Assembly: GCF_000423025.1 (NCBI RefSeq)
Contig: NZ_AUHE01000001.1
Location: 248,001-312,000 of the forward strand
Source: Gordonia shandongensis DSM 45094
Lineage (GTDB): Bacteria > Actinomycetota > Actinomycetes > Mycobacteriales > Mycobacteriaceae
Direction: 5' to 3'
Length of the DNA stretch: 64,000 nucleotides
A program made the translations under genes and the position numbers. The first letter of the stretch is position 1; each line of letters begins with the position of its first letter. This document shows, one piece after another, positions 8,832-19,080 of the stretch. The notes under the pieces were generated by a model that saw nothing but the letters and a program-made list of their open reading frames with translations, did not search any database and was not told where the DNA came from.

Positions 8832-9454
8832 GCCCCGGTGATGCGCGGGTCGGAGGCGCCTGCGGGCTCCGAGTAGACGATGTCGACGAGGGCGTCGCCG
8901 TCGTAGATCAGGGACGTCAGCGAGGCCAGCGAACACTGCCGGACCCGCGGGTCGTGCCACAGCCGCTGGCCTTCGAGGAACCGGCGGAGCGTGTACACGG
9001 GGAGCTGGTGGCTCACACACACGGCCTCGTGGCCGCGGGCGGCGTCGCGGGCGCAGTTCGCGGCCGCCAGCATCCGGTGCGCGATCTGGATGTAGGGCTC
9101 ACCCCACGACGGCGTGAACGGGTCGCGGAGTTTGAACCAGTGGCGCGGTTTGCCGAGGGCGCCGTCGCCGACGGCCACCTTGAGGCCCTCGAACTGGTTG
9201 TCCGCCTCGATGAGGTCGTCGGTGGTGCTGATCTGCACCCCGTGGGTCTCGGCGATCGGCGTCGCGGTCTCCTGCGCGCGCTGCAGGGGTGAGGCGAAGA
9301 CGTGGCTGATGTCGTGATCGGCGAGCGACTCCGCCACGGCCCGCGCCTGCGCGCGACCGGTCTCGGAGAGCCGGTAGCCGGGCAGGCGGCCGTACAGGAC
9401 CCCCTCCGGGTTGTGCACCTCGCCGTGACGCATGAGGTGGACGATCGTCTTCAT
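8828..9454 (-). CDS. Histidine phosphatase (phosphoglycerate mutase-like) family protein
   Basis: A 208-aa member of the branch-1 histidine phosphatase superfamily. The catalytic motif MRHGEVHN is at 8–15 (phospho-histidine H10), and a second catalytic histidine lies in VSHQLP near 148. It starts at an ATG overlapping the hemL stop (ATGA) and ends overlapping tlpA, so it is translated within the haem/cytochrome array. The M. tuberculosis counterpart in the same place is Rv0525. The true substrate is unknown; the position suggests no glycolytic role. Confidence 0.88.
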   Translation of the reverse strand: MKTIVHLMRHGEVHNPEGVLYGRLPGYRLSETGRAQARAVAESLADHDISHVFASPLQRAQETATPIAETHGVQISTTDDLIEADNQFEGLKVAVGDGALGKPRHWFKLRDPFTPSWGEPYIQIAHRMLAAANCARDAARGHEAVCVSHQLPVYTLRRFLEGQRLWHDPRVRQCSLASLTSLIYDGDALVDIVYSEPAGASDPRITGA

Positions 9455-10797
9455 CGGGTCTCCTCCCGGGGATCACGAGCAGCGGCGGCTGCGGCGGCGG
9501 CCGCCGGCAGTGCGTCGGCGATGCGCGCGAAGGCCTCGTCGTCGAGGGCCGCCGACACGAACCACGCTTCGAAGGCGCTGGGCGGCGCGTACACGCCGTG
9601 CGCCAGCAGCGCGTGGAAGAAGGGGGCGAAACGCCAGGTCTGGGTGGCCTTGACGGCGTCGTAGTCGACCACCGGGCCGGGCCGGTCGGTGAAGAAGACG
9701 CTGAGCAGGTTGCCTGCCTTCTGCACGCGGTGTGGCACGCCCGCGGCAGTCAGCGCGTCGCCGATCAGTCCGGCGAGGCGGTCGGCGTTGGCGTCGAGCG
9801 CCGTGTAGACGTCGGCGGTCGCGGTGCGCAGTGTGGCGAGTCCGGCGGCGACGGCCACCGGGTTCCCCGACAGCGTGCCCGCCTGGTACACCGGGCCGAC
9901 CGGGGCGAGGCGGTCCATGACGTCGGCGCGACCGCCGAACGCCGCTGCGGGCAGTCCACCGCTGCACACCTTGCCGAACGTGTAGAGGTCGCCGGCCACC
10001 CCGTCGAGGCCGTAGTGCCCCGCGGGGCTCACGCGGAAGCCCGTCATCACCTCGTCCATGATGAGCAGCGCGCCGTGGTCGGCGGTCACGGCGCGCAGGC
10101 CCTCGTTGAATCCGGGAACCGGGGGAACGGCGCCCATGTTGCCCGCGGCGGCCTCGGTGATGACCGCCGCGATGTCGTCGCCGTGTTCGGCGAACACCGC
10201 CGACACGGCCTCGAGGTCGTTGTAGGGCACCACGATGGTGTCGTGCGCCGCGGCGCCGGTCACCCCCGGCGAGGTCGGCAGCCCGAGGGTCGCGACTCCC
10301 GACCCGGCGTCGGCGAGCAGCGCGTCGACGTGGCCGTGGTAGCAGCCGGCGAACTTCACGATCTTGGAGCGGCCGGTGAAGCCGCGGGCCAGGCGGACCG
10401 CCGACATGGTCGCCTCGGTTCCCGAGTTCACCAGGCGGACCCGCGACACCGGGTCGACCCGGTCGATGATCTCCTCGGCGAGTTCGACCTCGGACGCCGT
10501 CGGGGCGCCGAACGACAGTCCGGTGCGCGCGGCGCGGGCGACGGCGTCGACGACGGCGGGGTGCGCGTGCCCGAGGATCATCGGACCCCACGAGCACACG
10601 AGGTCGACGTAGTCGTTGCCGTCGACGTCAGTGAGTCGCCAGCCGGCGGCCTCGGCGATGAAACGCGGTGTTCCGCCGACCCCGGAGAACGCGCGGACCG
10701 GCGAGTTCACACCGCCGGGGATCGCTCGTCCCGCTCGGTCGAAGAGTTCTGCGCTGACAGTTGTGTCCTGGACGGGCAGGTCTCCGAGTGCGGCCAT
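9451..10797 (-). CDS. hemL: Glutamate-1-semialdehyde 2,1-aminomutase
   Basis: PLP-dependent aminomutase (448 aa) converting glutamate-1-semialdehyde to 5-aminolevulinate, the step after HemA in the C5 haem pathway. The PLP lysine is about K276 in [10 protein letters not shown], and the PLP-ring aspartate is in [10 protein letters not shown]. The N-terminal [11 protein letters not shown] is diagnostic. The ATG at 10797 is preferred over one 30 nt upstream because it fits the family N-terminus. A gap of 87 nt separates it from the GDSL gene upstream, the largest break in this part of the array. Confidence 0.95.
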   Translation of the reverse strand: MAALGDLPVQDTTVSAELFDRAGRAIPGGVNSPVRAFSGVGGTPRFIAEAAGWRLTDVDGNDYVDLVCSWGPMILGHAHPAVVDAVARAARTGLSFGAPTASEVELAEEIIDRVDPVSRVRLVNSGTEATMSAVRLARGFTGRSKIVKFAGCYHGHVDALLADAGSGVATLGLPTSPGVTGAAAHDTIVVPYNDLEAVSAVFAEHGDDIAAVITEAAAGNMGAVPPVPGFNEGLRAVTADHGALLIMDEVMTGFRVSPAGHYGLDGVAGDLYTFGKVCSGGLPAAAFGGRADVMDRLAPVGPVYQAGTLSGNPVAVAAGLATLRTATADVYTALDANADRLAGLIGDALTAAGVPHRVQKAGNLLSVFFTDRPGPVVDYDAVKATQTWRFAPFFHALLAHGVYAPPSAFEAWFVSAALDDEAFARIADALPAAAAAAAAARDPREETR

Positions 10798-10884
10798 GAC
10801 ATCCAGTGTTCCAAATGCGGGCCCCACGGCCCAATCGCCGCCGACTCCGTCACACCGGCGATGCCGGGTTCGCGACCTTCGCGG

Positions 10885-11841
10885 TCACCGACCGAGCGCC
10901 GCGGCGACCGCGTCGGCGATGGCCTGCTGGCCGGACTCGTTGGGGTGCAGGACGATCGCGGAGTCGGCGCCGATCTGCGGTTCGATCCACCGGCGGGGCT
11001 TCGGGGCGCACGCGTCGTGCCCCACCGATGCCCGCGACATGTCGACGTAGATTGCGCCGGCGGCGTCCGCGGCGGCGCGGACGACCCTGTTGAGCCGTCG
11101 CTGCAGCGCACGGACGTAGGCGACGTCGCCGTCGGCGATCTGGACCGCGGGGCGGCACGCGTGCTCGCCGATCAGCCACGGGTACCCGGCGATCACGACG
11201 CGGGCTCTCGGTGCGCGGCCGCGCACCTCGCGCAGTGCGCGCTCCAGGTTCGGACCGGTGACCCGGTCGATCTCACCGAGCGGTTCGTCGCCCAGGGCGC
11301 GCCGGCACGGGTCGCCTGCCGGATCGTCGCGGGCCGCACGCGAGCATTCGCCGACGATGGTCGAGAACATCGCCGAGTCGTTGCCGCCGAGCATGAGCGT
11401 GACGACGGCGGCGTCGGGGTCCAGGGCCTCGAGCTGGCCGTCGACCCCGTCGTACTGCGCGTCGTACAGGTGTCCCGTGGTGGCTCCCGCGCACGACGCG
11501 TCGACGATCCGCATCCGTCCGCGCGCGGCGACGAGCTCCCCGAAGTTGCGCTGCGACCGCTGGCACAGCAGCGGCGAGTCCTCGACGAGCGGCTGCGTTC
11601 CGGCGCCGGAGGCGTAACTGTCGCCGAGGTGCACGAGCAGGGGGCGCCGCGATCCGGTGGCGTCCGCCTGTTCCCCACCGCCGTCCTGCCCGCCGCCGCC
11701 CGACGCGTCGTCGGTCGAGCCGCTCACCCACAGGACCCCGGCGAGCACGACGATCAGGACGACCACCACCGCCGAACCGGCGACGATCGCACCTCTGACC
11801 GCGGAGCGCGGCGGATGCGACGACGGGCTCGGCTCACGCAC
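10885..11841 (-). CDS. Membrane-anchored SGNH/GDSL hydrolase
   Basis: A 318-aa esterase/lipase-like protein with one N-terminal helix (about 17–40) and a low-complexity Gly/Asp linker, so the catalytic domain should lie outside the membrane. Block I GDSYASG (73–79, nucleophile S75), block III GGND (152–155) and a C-terminal HPNESG near 297 give a complete SGNH set. An exported GDSL protein (Rv0518) sits in the equivalent place in M. tuberculosis. Start is GTG at 11841, 3 nt from the previous stop. Likely substrates are cell-envelope acyl esters, by inference only. Confidence 0.85.
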   Translation of the reverse strand: MREPSPSSHPPRSAVRGAIVAGSAVVVVLIVVLAGVLWVSGSTDDASGGGGQDGGGEQADATGSRRPLLVHLGDSYASGAGTQPLVEDSPLLCQRSQRNFGELVAARGRMRIVDASCAGATTGHLYDAQYDGVDGQLEALDPDAAVVTLMLGGNDSAMFSTIVGECSRAARDDPAGDPCRRALGDEPLGEIDRVTGPNLERALREVRGRAPRARVVIAGYPWLIGEHACRPAVQIADGDVAYVRALQRRLNRVVRAAADAAGAIYVDMSRASVGHDACAPKPRRWIEPQIGADSAIVLHPNESGQQAIADAVAAALGR

Positions 11842-11844
11842 CGG

Positions 11845-12378
11845 TCAGGAACGCCCCTTCGTGTCCGACGACCCCTTGGGCGCGAGGCCCATGGTGATCG
11901 CGAGGTGCGCCTCGGTCAGTTCGGTGCGCAGACGCTCCCCGTCGCGGGCCCACGCCTGAACGAGCTTGCCGTTCTGGAGTCGGAGTCCGATGCCCTTGCG
12001 TCGACGCGGCACCGCGTGCAGTTCGCCGAGCGCCGGGGCGCTCTCCCAGTCGCGCGCCTCCGGGCCGGTGTTCGCCGGGAAGATCTTGACGATCTCGCTG
12101 ATCTTGATGGTCTGTGTGCCCTCGCGCAGCGTCGTCTCGGTGAGGTGCACCGAGACGTGTTTGCGTGCCGCCACCACCTGCAGGACCGAGAAGCCGACGA
12201 GGATCACCCCGAAGAAGGTGAAGACCTCCCAGTGGATCGCGCCGCCGCCGGTGATCTCGAGGATGAGGATCGCGGCGATCAGGACGGGACCGATCGCCAC
12301 GACCCACCACTTGCCGCCGGGTTCGTACAGCAGGGTCTGCCCCGGATCGTCGGTGTCGTCGGTGTCGCCGCCGCTCAC
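11845..12378 (-). CDS. Conserved membrane protein with PH-like cytosolic half, unknown function
   Basis: A 177-aa protein with two closely spaced helices (about 26–45 and 51–68) followed by a hydrophilic half with alternating hydrophobic residues (VSVHLTETTLREGTQTI). That pattern is like the bacterial PH or DUF3093-type domains that follow paired helices. The GTG start overlaps the preceding stop (GTGA at 12375–12378). It is the third of three small membrane proteins downstream of hemB. Confidence 0.7.
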   Translation of the reverse strand: MSGGDTDDTDDPGQTLLYEPGGKWWVVAIGPVLIAAILILEITGGGAIHWEVFTFFGVILVGFSVLQVVAARKHVSVHLTETTLREGTQTIKISEIVKIFPANTGPEARDWESAPALGELHAVPRRRKGIGLRLQNGKLVQAWARDGERLRTELTEAHLAITMGLAPKGSSDTKGRS

Positions 12379-12875
12379 GATCTCGCGTCCGTCTCGTCGT
12401 CCGTCGCGTCGTCCGTCGCGTCGTCACAGTCGCCGAGCTGGCACCGGAACCACCGGTCGGCCGCCGGACGGTACGCGAGGTAGGTCCCGGCCAGCCCGAT
12501 GACCGCGGCCACCAGGACGAGCCACAGCCCCCACATCCCAGCGGACGCGCCGAAGCCGATCGCCATCGCCAGCACCAGCGGGACCACCACGCAGGTGAGC
12601 GCCGAGAACGACGAACGCCACTGCAGGACGCCGCGGTAGCTGTTGGCGCCCATCACGTAGTACAAGGCGCCGAGCAGGACGATGAGGATGTCGATGCCGA
12701 CGACGCCGAAATCGAAGCCGGAGGTGAAGAAGGTGTCGACGAGGACGCCCAGGACGCCGAGGGTGACCAGCAGGCTGCCGGCGATCAACCACAGTCGCAG
12801 CGACCACACGACGAGCTTCGGCCGATCCTTGGGGTCGGGCCGTTGCGGTCTGCGTCGGGGAGCGATGTCGATCAT
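12375..12875 (-). CDS. Conserved four-helix membrane protein, unknown function
   Basis: A 166-aa protein with four predicted helices (about 23–47, 58–76, 90–110, 115–135). An Arg/Pro-rich N-terminus precedes them, and an acidic C-terminal tail with repeated DDATDD follows. It is coupled on both sides by 4-nt overlaps (12375–12378 and 12872–12875). Homologues sit after hemB in related genomes (Rv0513/Rv0514 region). No catalytic motif is seen. Confidence 0.7.
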   Translation of the reverse strand: MIDIAPRRRPQRPDPKDRPKLVVWSLRLWLIAGSLLVTLGVLGVLVDTFFTSGFDFGVVGIDILIVLLGALYYVMGANSYRGVLQWRSSFSALTCVVVPLVLAMAIGFGASAGMWGLWLVLVAAVIGLAGTYLAYRPAADRWFRCQLGDCDDATDDATDDETDARS

Positions 12876-13441
12876 CGAACGCCATTCTGCCTTTTACGTG
12901 CACGGTGTGCAGCGACCTCGCGACAATATGCCGTGCTGTCGCGGTGCATGAGGGTCGCCAGCGCACCGACCGCGCACACGCCGCCGAGGATGGCCGGGAT
13001 CATCGACCACGTCGACATCTCCGGTCCGTCGTCGGAGAACAGTCCGAAGATCCCGAACGCCAACTGCACGACCACGAAGGCGCTCAGCCAGCCCAGCAGC
13101 AGGCGGGTCCAGTTGTAACCCGACCACGTGCCCCACATCAGTGCGGCCGCGAGCAGCGTCAGCAGCACGATCGACATGGCGAACGACACGACGATCAGCA
13201 CGTCGAGGTTGTCCAGCAGCTGCTGGTCGCCGGACTTCTCGGTCATCTGCTTCGCCATCCGCCGCATCTCCTCGGAGATGGCACCGTAGTCGGCGATCCT
13301 CGAGGCGATCTCGAAGACGATGATCGCCACCCAGAACTGGAGGGCCAGGGTGATGGTGTCGGGCCGTTCGGGGCGGGCTTCGGGCGCGCCCGGGGGCGTC
13401 GGCCCCGGGTGCTGCGACGTCGGGAGGTGCGGACCGGTCAT
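12872..13441 (-). CDS. Conserved membrane protein downstream of hemB, unknown function
   Basis: A 189-aa protein with a Pro-rich N-terminal 30 residues and a first helix (about 31–50). An amphipathic charged segment (EEMRRMAKQMTEKSG) comes next, followed by three further helices. It begins 9 nt after hemB and overlaps the next gene by 4 nt. Persistent linkage with hemB suggests a role connected with tetrapyrrole or envelope biology, but nothing in the sequence shows it. Confidence 0.7.
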   Translation of the reverse strand: MTGPHLPTSQHPGPTPPGAPEARPERPDTITLALQFWVAIIVFEIASRIADYGAISEEMRRMAKQMTEKSGDQQLLDNLDVLIVVSFAMSIVLLTLLAAALMWGTWSGYNWTRLLLGWLSAFVVVQLAFGIFGLFSDDGPEMSTWSMIPAILGGVCAVGALATLMHRDSTAYCREVAAHRARKRQNGVR

Positions 13442-13450
13442 GCGTCCAGC

Positions 13451-14440
13451 CTAATCACGGGCGGCCAGCCGACGTGCCACCTGCGGTGCCGCGTAGGTGA
13501 GGATGATCGATGCGCCGGCCCGCGCGATCGACAGGACCGACTCGTCGACGGCGGCGTCGAAGTCGATCCATCCGCGCTCGGCAGCCGCCGACATCATCGC
13601 GTATTCGCCGCTGACCTGGTAGGCCGCCACCGGGGCGTCCGTGCGGTCGGCGACGTCGCGGACGATGTCGAGGTAGCTCATGGCGGGTTTCACCATCACC
13701 ATGTCGGCGCCCTCGTCGAGGTCGGCGAGCAGTTCGCGCGCCGACTCCAGACGGTTCGCCGGATCCTGCTGGTAGGTGCGACGGTCTCCGGTCAGCGACG
13801 ACCCGACGGCCTCGCGGAACGGACCGTAGAACGCCGAGGCGTATTTGGCGGTGTACGCCAGGATCGCGGTGTCGCTGAACCCGTCGGCGTCGAGGGCGTC
13901 GCGGATCGCGGCGACCTGCCCGTCCATCATCCCGCTCGGGCCGACGACGTGGGCGCCGGCGCGGGCCTGCGCGACCGCGAGGGATCGGTAGCGTTCGAGC
14001 GTGGCGTCGTTGTCGACCAGTCCGCGCCCGTCGATGACGCCGCAGTGTCCGTGGTCGGTGAACTCGTCGAGGCAGGTGTCGGCCATCAGGACCGTGGTGT
14101 CGCCCAGGTCGGCGCGCAACGCTGTCAGCGCGCGGTTGAGGATCCCGTCGGGTGCGTCGCCGACCGATCCGTCGCCGTCCTTGTCGGACTCCTGCGGGAC
14201 GCCGAACAGCATCAGCCCGCCCACTCCGGCGTCCACGGCGTCGGCGGCCGCCGCACGCAGCGAGTCCATCGTGTGCTGGACGACGCCCGGCATCGACGAG
14301 ATCGGATGGGGGACGTCGATGCCGTCGGCGACGAACATCGGCAGCACCAGCTGCGCCGGATCCAGGCGGGTCTCGGCGACGAGCCGCCGCATCGCTGCGT
14401 TCTGCCGCAGCCGTCGGGGTCGGACGATCGGGCCGGTCAT
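13451..14440 (-). CDS. hemB: Delta-aminolevulinic acid dehydratase (porphobilinogen synthase)
   Basis: Condenses two 5-aminolevulinates into porphobilinogen. The protein is 329 aa, the length I recall for mycobacterial HemB. The two active-site lysines are K199 (AYTAKYASAFYGPF) and K251 (MVKPAMSYLDIV). The putative metal site near 121–134 (ADTCLDEFTDHGHCG) retains cysteines C123 and C133, so the enzyme may be of the zinc type. ATG at 14440 lies 13 nt after the hemD stop. Confidence 0.96.
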   Translation of the reverse strand: MTGPIVRPRRLRQNAAMRRLVAETRLDPAQLVLPMFVADGIDVPHPISSMPGVVQHTMDSLRAAAADAVDAGVGGLMLFGVPQESDKDGDGSVGDAPDGILNRALTALRADLGDTTVLMADTCLDEFTDHGHCGVIDGRGLVDNDATLERYRSLAVAQARAGAHVVGPSGMMDGQVAAIRDALDADGFSDTAILAYTAKYASAFYGPFREAVGSSLTGDRRTYQQDPANRLESARELLADLDEGADMVMVKPAMSYLDIVRDVADRTDAPVAAYQVSGEYAMMSAAAERGWIDFDAAVDESVLSIARAGASIILTYAAPQVARRLAARD

Positions 14441-14453
14441 CAGCGCGTCTCCG

Positions 14454-16061
14454 TCACGACCGCGAGCGGCGGGACTTCTTGCGCGGCGGCGGCAGCGCAC
14501 CCTCGGCGCGCAGCTGTGCCGCGTGCGCGGCCAGGGCGTCGACCAGTTCGACGATCGACGCGTTCTCCGGACGGACGTCCACCCGGAGGCCGAACTCGGC
14601 GGCCGTCTCGGCCGTCTTGGGTCCGATGCAGGCGACGATGGTCCGCGCATGCGGTTTGCCCGCGATGCCCACCAGGTTCCGCACCGTGGAGCTCGAGGTG
14701 AAGCACACGGCGTCGAAACCGCCGGTCTTGATCATCTCGCGGGTCTCGGCGGGCGGCGGGGCGGCGCGGACGGTGCGGTAGGCGGTCACGTCGTCGATCT
14801 CCCAGCCGCGCTCGCGCAGCCCCTCCGAGAGGGTCTCGGTGGCGATGTCGGCCCGCGGGAGCAGGATGCGGTCGACGGGGTCGAAGACCTCGTCGTAGGG
14901 CGGGAAGTCCTCGAGCAACCCGAGAGACGACTGTTCGCCGCTGGGCAGCAGTTCCGGTTCCACGCCGAAGGCGCGCACGCGTGCGGCCGTGCCCTCGCCG
15001 ACGCAGGCGATCTTGACGCCCGAGAAGGCGCGGGCGTCGAGCCCGAACTCCTCGAACTTCTCCCACACGGCGCGAACCGCGTTCGTGGAGGTGAAGACCA
15101 CCCACTGGTACCGGCCGTCGACGAGGCCCTTGACTGCGCGTTCCATCTGCGCCGGGCTTCGCGGCGGCTCCACCGCGATGGTCGGGACCTCTTTGGGGAT
15201 GGCACCGTGCGAGACGAGCCGTTCGCTCATGTCGACGGCCTGCTCCCGGGTCCGCGGCACCAGCACGGTCCAGCCGTAGAGGGCCCGCGACTCCCACCAC
15301 GAGTACTTGTTGCGGCGGCCGACGATCTTGCCGACGGTCACGACGAGCGGTCCGGTCAGGGCGTTGCCCATCTCGTTCGCCGTCGCCAGCGTCGCCTCGA
15401 TGGTCCGCTGCGAGCACGTGGTGCCGTTGACGGTGATCGCCACCGGCGTCTGCGGCGCCAGACCGTGTTCGGTGAGGGCGCTCGCCAGTTCGGCCAGGTG
15501 GCTCGACGTGGCGTGCAGCACCAGCGGTCCGGGTGCTGCGGCCAGGGCGGACCAGTCGACGTCGCCCCGGACGTCGGCCACCGTGTGGCCCGAGCCGAGC
15601 GGCATCCCCGCGAAGCTGGGGACCGCCGAGGCCGCCGGGATTCCGGGCAGCACCTCGAACGGCACGCTGGTGCGGGCGACCGCCGTCACCTCGGCGAGCA
15701 CGGCGTCGGAAGACATCGGGTCGCCGGCGACGACGCGGACCACGTTGACGCCGGTCTTCGCCTCTGCGACGAGGGTCTTGGCGACCTGCGTGGGATCGCC
15801 GAGCGCAGGTTTGATGACGTCGGGCGCCGCCGCGGCCTGTTCGGCGGCCGCCTTTCGGCCCGCGCGGGTCGGCGCGGGCTCGGCGGCGGCGTGCGCGGCA
15901 CCGATCACGGCCAGGACGCCGGCGGGGACGTCCGGATCGACGTACGCGGATGTCGCGTTCACCAGGACGTCTTGCGCTCGCACGGTCAGCAGATCCGGAT
16001 TCCCGGGACCCGACCCCACGAACAGGATCCGGCCGGGGTTAACCTTCTTCGTACGGCTCAT
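14454..16061 (-). CDS. hemD: Bifunctional uroporphyrinogen-III C-methyltransferase-like/uroporphyrinogen-III synthase
   Basis: A 535-aa fusion as in other actinobacteria. The first half (about 10–255) is an SAM-dependent tetrapyrrole methylase, with GSGPGNPDLLT at 16–26 and PGIPAASAVPSFAG in the middle. The second half (from about residue 265, WTVLVPRTREQ) is HemD, which closes and inverts the ring to give uroporphyrinogen III. It ends in a basic RKKSRRSRS tail. The upstream gap to hemC is 99 nt. Whether the methylase half is active for sirohaem or is vestigial cannot be judged here. Confidence 0.93.
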   Translation of the reverse strand: MSRTKKVNPGRILFVGSGPGNPDLLTVRAQDVLVNATSAYVDPDVPAGVLAVIGAAHAAAEPAPTRAGRKAAAEQAAAAPDVIKPALGDPTQVAKTLVAEAKTGVNVVRVVAGDPMSSDAVLAEVTAVARTSVPFEVLPGIPAASAVPSFAGMPLGSGHTVADVRGDVDWSALAAAPGPLVLHATSSHLAELASALTEHGLAPQTPVAITVNGTTCSQRTIEATLATANEMGNALTGPLVVTVGKIVGRRNKYSWWESRALYGWTVLVPRTREQAVDMSERLVSHGAIPKEVPTIAVEPPRSPAQMERAVKGLVDGRYQWVVFTSTNAVRAVWEKFEEFGLDARAFSGVKIACVGEGTAARVRAFGVEPELLPSGEQSSLGLLEDFPPYDEVFDPVDRILLPRADIATETLSEGLRERGWEIDDVTAYRTVRAAPPPAETREMIKTGGFDAVCFTSSSTVRNLVGIAGKPHARTIVACIGPKTAETAAEFGLRVDVRPENASIVELVDALAAHAAQLRAEGALPPPRKKSRRSRS

Positions 16062-16160
16062 GCTTCTCGCACTCTCCTGCCCCGCCCCCGGGGCTGCAGT
16101 TCGTTCCCACCGCGCTGCGCGCGATGAAGGTCCTCCTCTGCGAGAGTCCGGCCGTGCGCC

Positions 16161-17114
16161 CTACGCCCCCTTGGGGACCAGAGCGGCGGCGCCGAGCTCA
16201 AGCAGTTCGGCGGCGAGATCCGTACCGAGTTGAGCGGCCCGATCCACCGGGCCCACCGCCGACGCGCGGATCTCCTCGGATCCGTCTTCGGCCGCGACCA
16301 CTGCGCGGAGCGACAGCTCGGCAAAGGTGCGCCCGTCGTCGTCGATCGACTCGACCACCTCGGCCAGCGCACCGACCGGAGCGGTGCACCCGGCCTCGAG
16401 GGCCGCGAGTACCGCACGCTCGGCGTCAACCGTTGCGCGGGTGGACGGATCGTCCAACTCGGCGAGAATTCTCACCAGTTCGGCATCGTCGGAGCGGCAT
16501 TCCACCGCCAGGGCACCCTGTGCCGGCGCGGGCAGCATGACCAGGGGGTCAAGCGCCTCGGTGACGACATCGGCTCGACCGATCCGCACCAGTCCGGCAC
16601 GGGCTACCACAATCGCGTCCAGCTCACCGCTCGCGACTTTGCCCAACCGAGAATCTAGGTTGCCTCGTAGGGGGCGGATTTCCAAACCGAGACCCCGTGC
16701 TCTAAGCTGCGCGGCCCGACGGGGCGACGAGGTGCCGATCACCGACCCGGGGGGAAGCTCGCCGAGGACCTTGTCGCCCCTGCTGACCAGGGCGTCCCGG
16801 TAGTCCACGCGGGTCGGCACCGCGGGGAGCGCGATGTCCGGCTCCGGCGCGGTCGGCAGATCCTTGTAGGAGTGGATGGCGACGTCGCATTCGTTCTCCC
16901 GCAACGCCGTTCGGATCGCGGTGGTGAAGACGCCGACACCGATCTGCGCGACCGGCGCCGTCGAGGTGTCACCGGCGGTGGTGATGATGACCAGCTCGGC
17001 CGGATGTCCGGCGGCGATCAGGCGGTCGGCGATGCCCTGGGCCTGGGTGGTCGCCAGGAGCGATCCCCGCGTGCCGATCCGGATGATGTCACGGTTCCCG
17101 GTGGAGTCCGTCAC
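16161..17114 (-). CDS. hemC: Porphobilinogen deaminase (hydroxymethylbilane synthase)
   Basis: Polymerises four porphobilinogens into hydroxymethylbilane; 317 aa. [10 protein letters not shown] is at the N-terminus, HSYKDLPT at 81–88, and the dipyrromethane cofactor cysteine is C243 ([11 protein letters not shown]). The start is taken as GTG at 17114 (MTDSTGNRD), which gives normal family length; the frame is open for about 45 codons upstream but without similarity. It is 97 nt downstream of hemA in the same array. Confidence 0.95.
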   Translation of the reverse strand: MTDSTGNRDIIRIGTRGSLLATTQAQGIADRLIAAGHPAELVIITTAGDTSTAPVAQIGVGVFTTAIRTALRENECDVAIHSYKDLPTAPEPDIALPAVPTRVDYRDALVSRGDKVLGELPPGSVIGTSSPRRAAQLRARGLGLEIRPLRGNLDSRLGKVASGELDAIVVARAGLVRIGRADVVTEALDPLVMLPAPAQGALAVECRSDDAELVRILAELDDPSTRATVDAERAVLAALEAGCTAPVGALAEVVESIDDDGRTFAELSLRAVVAAEDGSEEIRASAVGPVDRAAQLGTDLAAELLELGAAALVPKGA

Positions 17115-17211
17115 GGTGCTCTCGTCCCACTCTCTGTTGTCGGCGCGAACGATGTCGTCGCGCTCAATCGTGTGTGTGCGCGGGTCCGGCGGGCGCCGAG
17201 ACCAGGATGGT

Positions 17212-18546
17212 TCAGGTGTCCTCGTCGACGCCGACGCCGCGGGCCGCAACCGATTCGGCGGCGCCCGGCGCCAGCTCGAACAGTTCGCGGAGCGCTTCGG
17301 CGTAGTGGTCGCCGCGTCCCGACGACGCCAGCTGTTTGACGCGGACGGTCGGCGCGTGGAGCAGTTTGTCGGCGACGCGGCGCACCGTCTTGGCGACCTC
17401 GTCGCGCTGGGTGTCGTCGAGGTCGGGCAGCCGTCCGGCCAGCCGCAGGATCTCGGCCTCCACGACGTCGGCGGCCCGCTGCCGGAGAGCGGCGACGGTC
17501 GGCGTCACCTCGGCCTGACGCTGGACGGACAGGTAGTCGGCGAGTTCGCTCGCGACGATCGCGCGCGCGGCGAGCGCATCGGCCTCGGCGGCCCGGGTCT
17601 GCTCGTCCCCGCGGAGCCCCTCGATGTCGATGATGTGCACGTTCGGCAGTCGTGCCGCGGCCGGGTCGACGTCGCGCGGGAGCCCGAGGTCGCAGATCAT
17701 CAGCGGTGCCGGATTGGTGCGCGCCGCCAGCGCCGAGTGGATCTCCCCGACGCCGAGGACGGCGGTCACCGAACCGGTGCAGGTCACGACGATGTCGGCG
17801 TCGGCCATCGCCTCGGCGACGCCGTCGAAGGTGGTGCCGCGCGCCGCGACCGTGTACTTCTCGGCGACCGACGCCGCGACGTCGGCGGCGCGTTCGGCCG
17901 TCCGGTTGACGACGGTGATGTCGGCGACCCCGTCGCCCGCCAGCGCGCTGGTCGCCAGCGAGCCCATCGCGCCGGCGCCGAGGACGACGGCCGAGCGCAG
18001 CGGGGCGTGCTCGCCGCGGACCGTCGAAGCCCGGTTGAGGGCGACCGAGACGACCGATGCGCCGGCCCGGTCGATCCCGGTCTCGGTGTGCACGCGCTTG
18101 CCGACGCGCAATGCCTGCTGGGCGAGCTCGTGGAGGGTGCGGCCGGCCGTCCGGTTGGCGTCGGCGTCGGTGTAGGCGCCGCGGATCTGTCCGAGGATCT
18201 GCTGTTCGCCGACGACCATCGAGTCCAGTCCGGCGGCGACGGTGAAGAGGTGTTCCACGGCCGCCTCGGAGTAGCGGACGTAGGCGTGGCCGGTGAGTTC
18301 GGCGACCGACAGTCCGCTGTGGTCGCCGATGACGCGGCCCACGGCGTCGAGCGCGGGGTGGAAGGCGTCGACCACCGCGTAGATCTCCACGCGGTTGCAG
18401 GTCGAGACCATCATCGCCTCGGAGACGGTGCGGGTGGAGAGCAGGTCGTCGATCAGCTTGCCGCGCTGGTCGTCGGCGACGGCGAGTCGTTCGAGCACGG
18501 AGACGGGGGCACTGCGATGGGACACGCCGAACAACAAGACACTCAC
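17212..18546 (-). CDS. hemA: Glutamyl-tRNA reductase
   Basis: First committed enzyme of haem synthesis by the C5 route, 444 aa. The thioester-forming cysteine is C50 in the motif STCNRVEIY. An NADPH-binding domain (GAGAMGSLA) and a C-terminal dimerisation region follow. The GTG start at 18546 is preceded by GGGAGG about 10 nt upstream and matches the family N-terminus ([11 protein letters not shown]). It heads the minus-strand tetrapyrrole array. The 133 nt between this start and the end of the glutaredoxin-like gene is the likely site of a promoter. Confidence 0.96.
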   Translation of the reverse strand: MSVLLFGVSHRSAPVSVLERLAVADDQRGKLIDDLLSTRTVSEAMMVSTCNRVEIYAVVDAFHPALDAVGRVIGDHSGLSVAELTGHAYVRYSEAAVEHLFTVAAGLDSMVVGEQQILGQIRGAYTDADANRTAGRTLHELAQQALRVGKRVHTETGIDRAGASVVSVALNRASTVRGEHAPLRSAVVLGAGAMGSLATSALAGDGVADITVVNRTAERAADVAASVAEKYTVAARGTTFDGVAEAMADADIVVTCTGSVTAVLGVGEIHSALAARTNPAPLMICDLGLPRDVDPAAARLPNVHIIDIEGLRGDEQTRAAEADALAARAIVASELADYLSVQRQAEVTPTVAALRQRAADVVEAEILRLAGRLPDLDDTQRDEVAKTVRRVADKLLHAPTVRVKQLASSGRGDHYAEALRELFELAPGAAESVAARGVGVDEDT

Positions 18547-18679
18547 TGACAACAGCCTCCCGTCCGCGGTTCGCCCCGGACATCGCGCACGCCTGCAGAC
18601 CATCCGCCGACGACTCGTCGAATGGTTCCAGGCTAGAGCAACGCCGTGGACGTTCGCACGCCCCTCCCCCTCGACGCGG

Positions 18680-18940
18680 TCACCGCGCGGCGGTCAGGTC
18701 GGCTCGCAGGCGCGGCTCGTCGACCTCCCAGTACGAGTGCTCCGCACCGTCGAGGACCACGACGGGCAGCCGATCGCCGTATTCGGCGCGCAGCAGGACG
18801 TCACCGGCTGCGGCTCGCTCGTCGACGTCGACGACCTGGGGTTCGAGCCCGTAGTCCGCGAGGATTCGCCGCAGGGTCGACTCGGCTGCGGCGCACGCCG
18901 AACATCCGGCGCGCGTCATCAGTTCCACTGCATGTCCCAC
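18680..18940 (-). CDS. Glutaredoxin-family thiol protein
   Basis: A short thioredoxin-fold protein (86 aa) with CSAC at residues 13–16 and the cis-Pro segment LPVVVLDG. It resembles the DUF836/glutaredoxin-like proteins found immediately before hemA in mycobacteria (Rv0508). The preferred GTG at 18940 starts just before the first beta strand; the frame is open another 30 codons, but that part has no similarity to the fold. It is probably a small disulfide reductase; partner unknown. Confidence 0.75.
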   Translation of the reverse strand: MGHAVELMTRAGCSACAAAESTLRRILADYGLEPQVVDVDERAAAGDVLLRAEYGDRLPVVVLDGAEHSYWEVDEPRLRADLTAAR

Positions 18941-19080
18941 ACCGGCGAGTCTACGAGTCCCGGCGGGCGGACGGCGCACGCCGTCGGTGCGGTCGGTGAC
19001 GCGGATCGCGCACGCCGTCATCGGTCCCACCGGCGCGATAGGCTGGGGCCCGATCGTCCAACCGCGCTAGGAGGTGGCCC

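Noticed and set aside
9598..12483. A 961-codon plus-strand open frame
   Set aside because: It runs antisense through hemL, the GDSL hydrolase and membrane genes. Its Arg/His/Gly-rich composition is the usual artefact of high-GC third positions.
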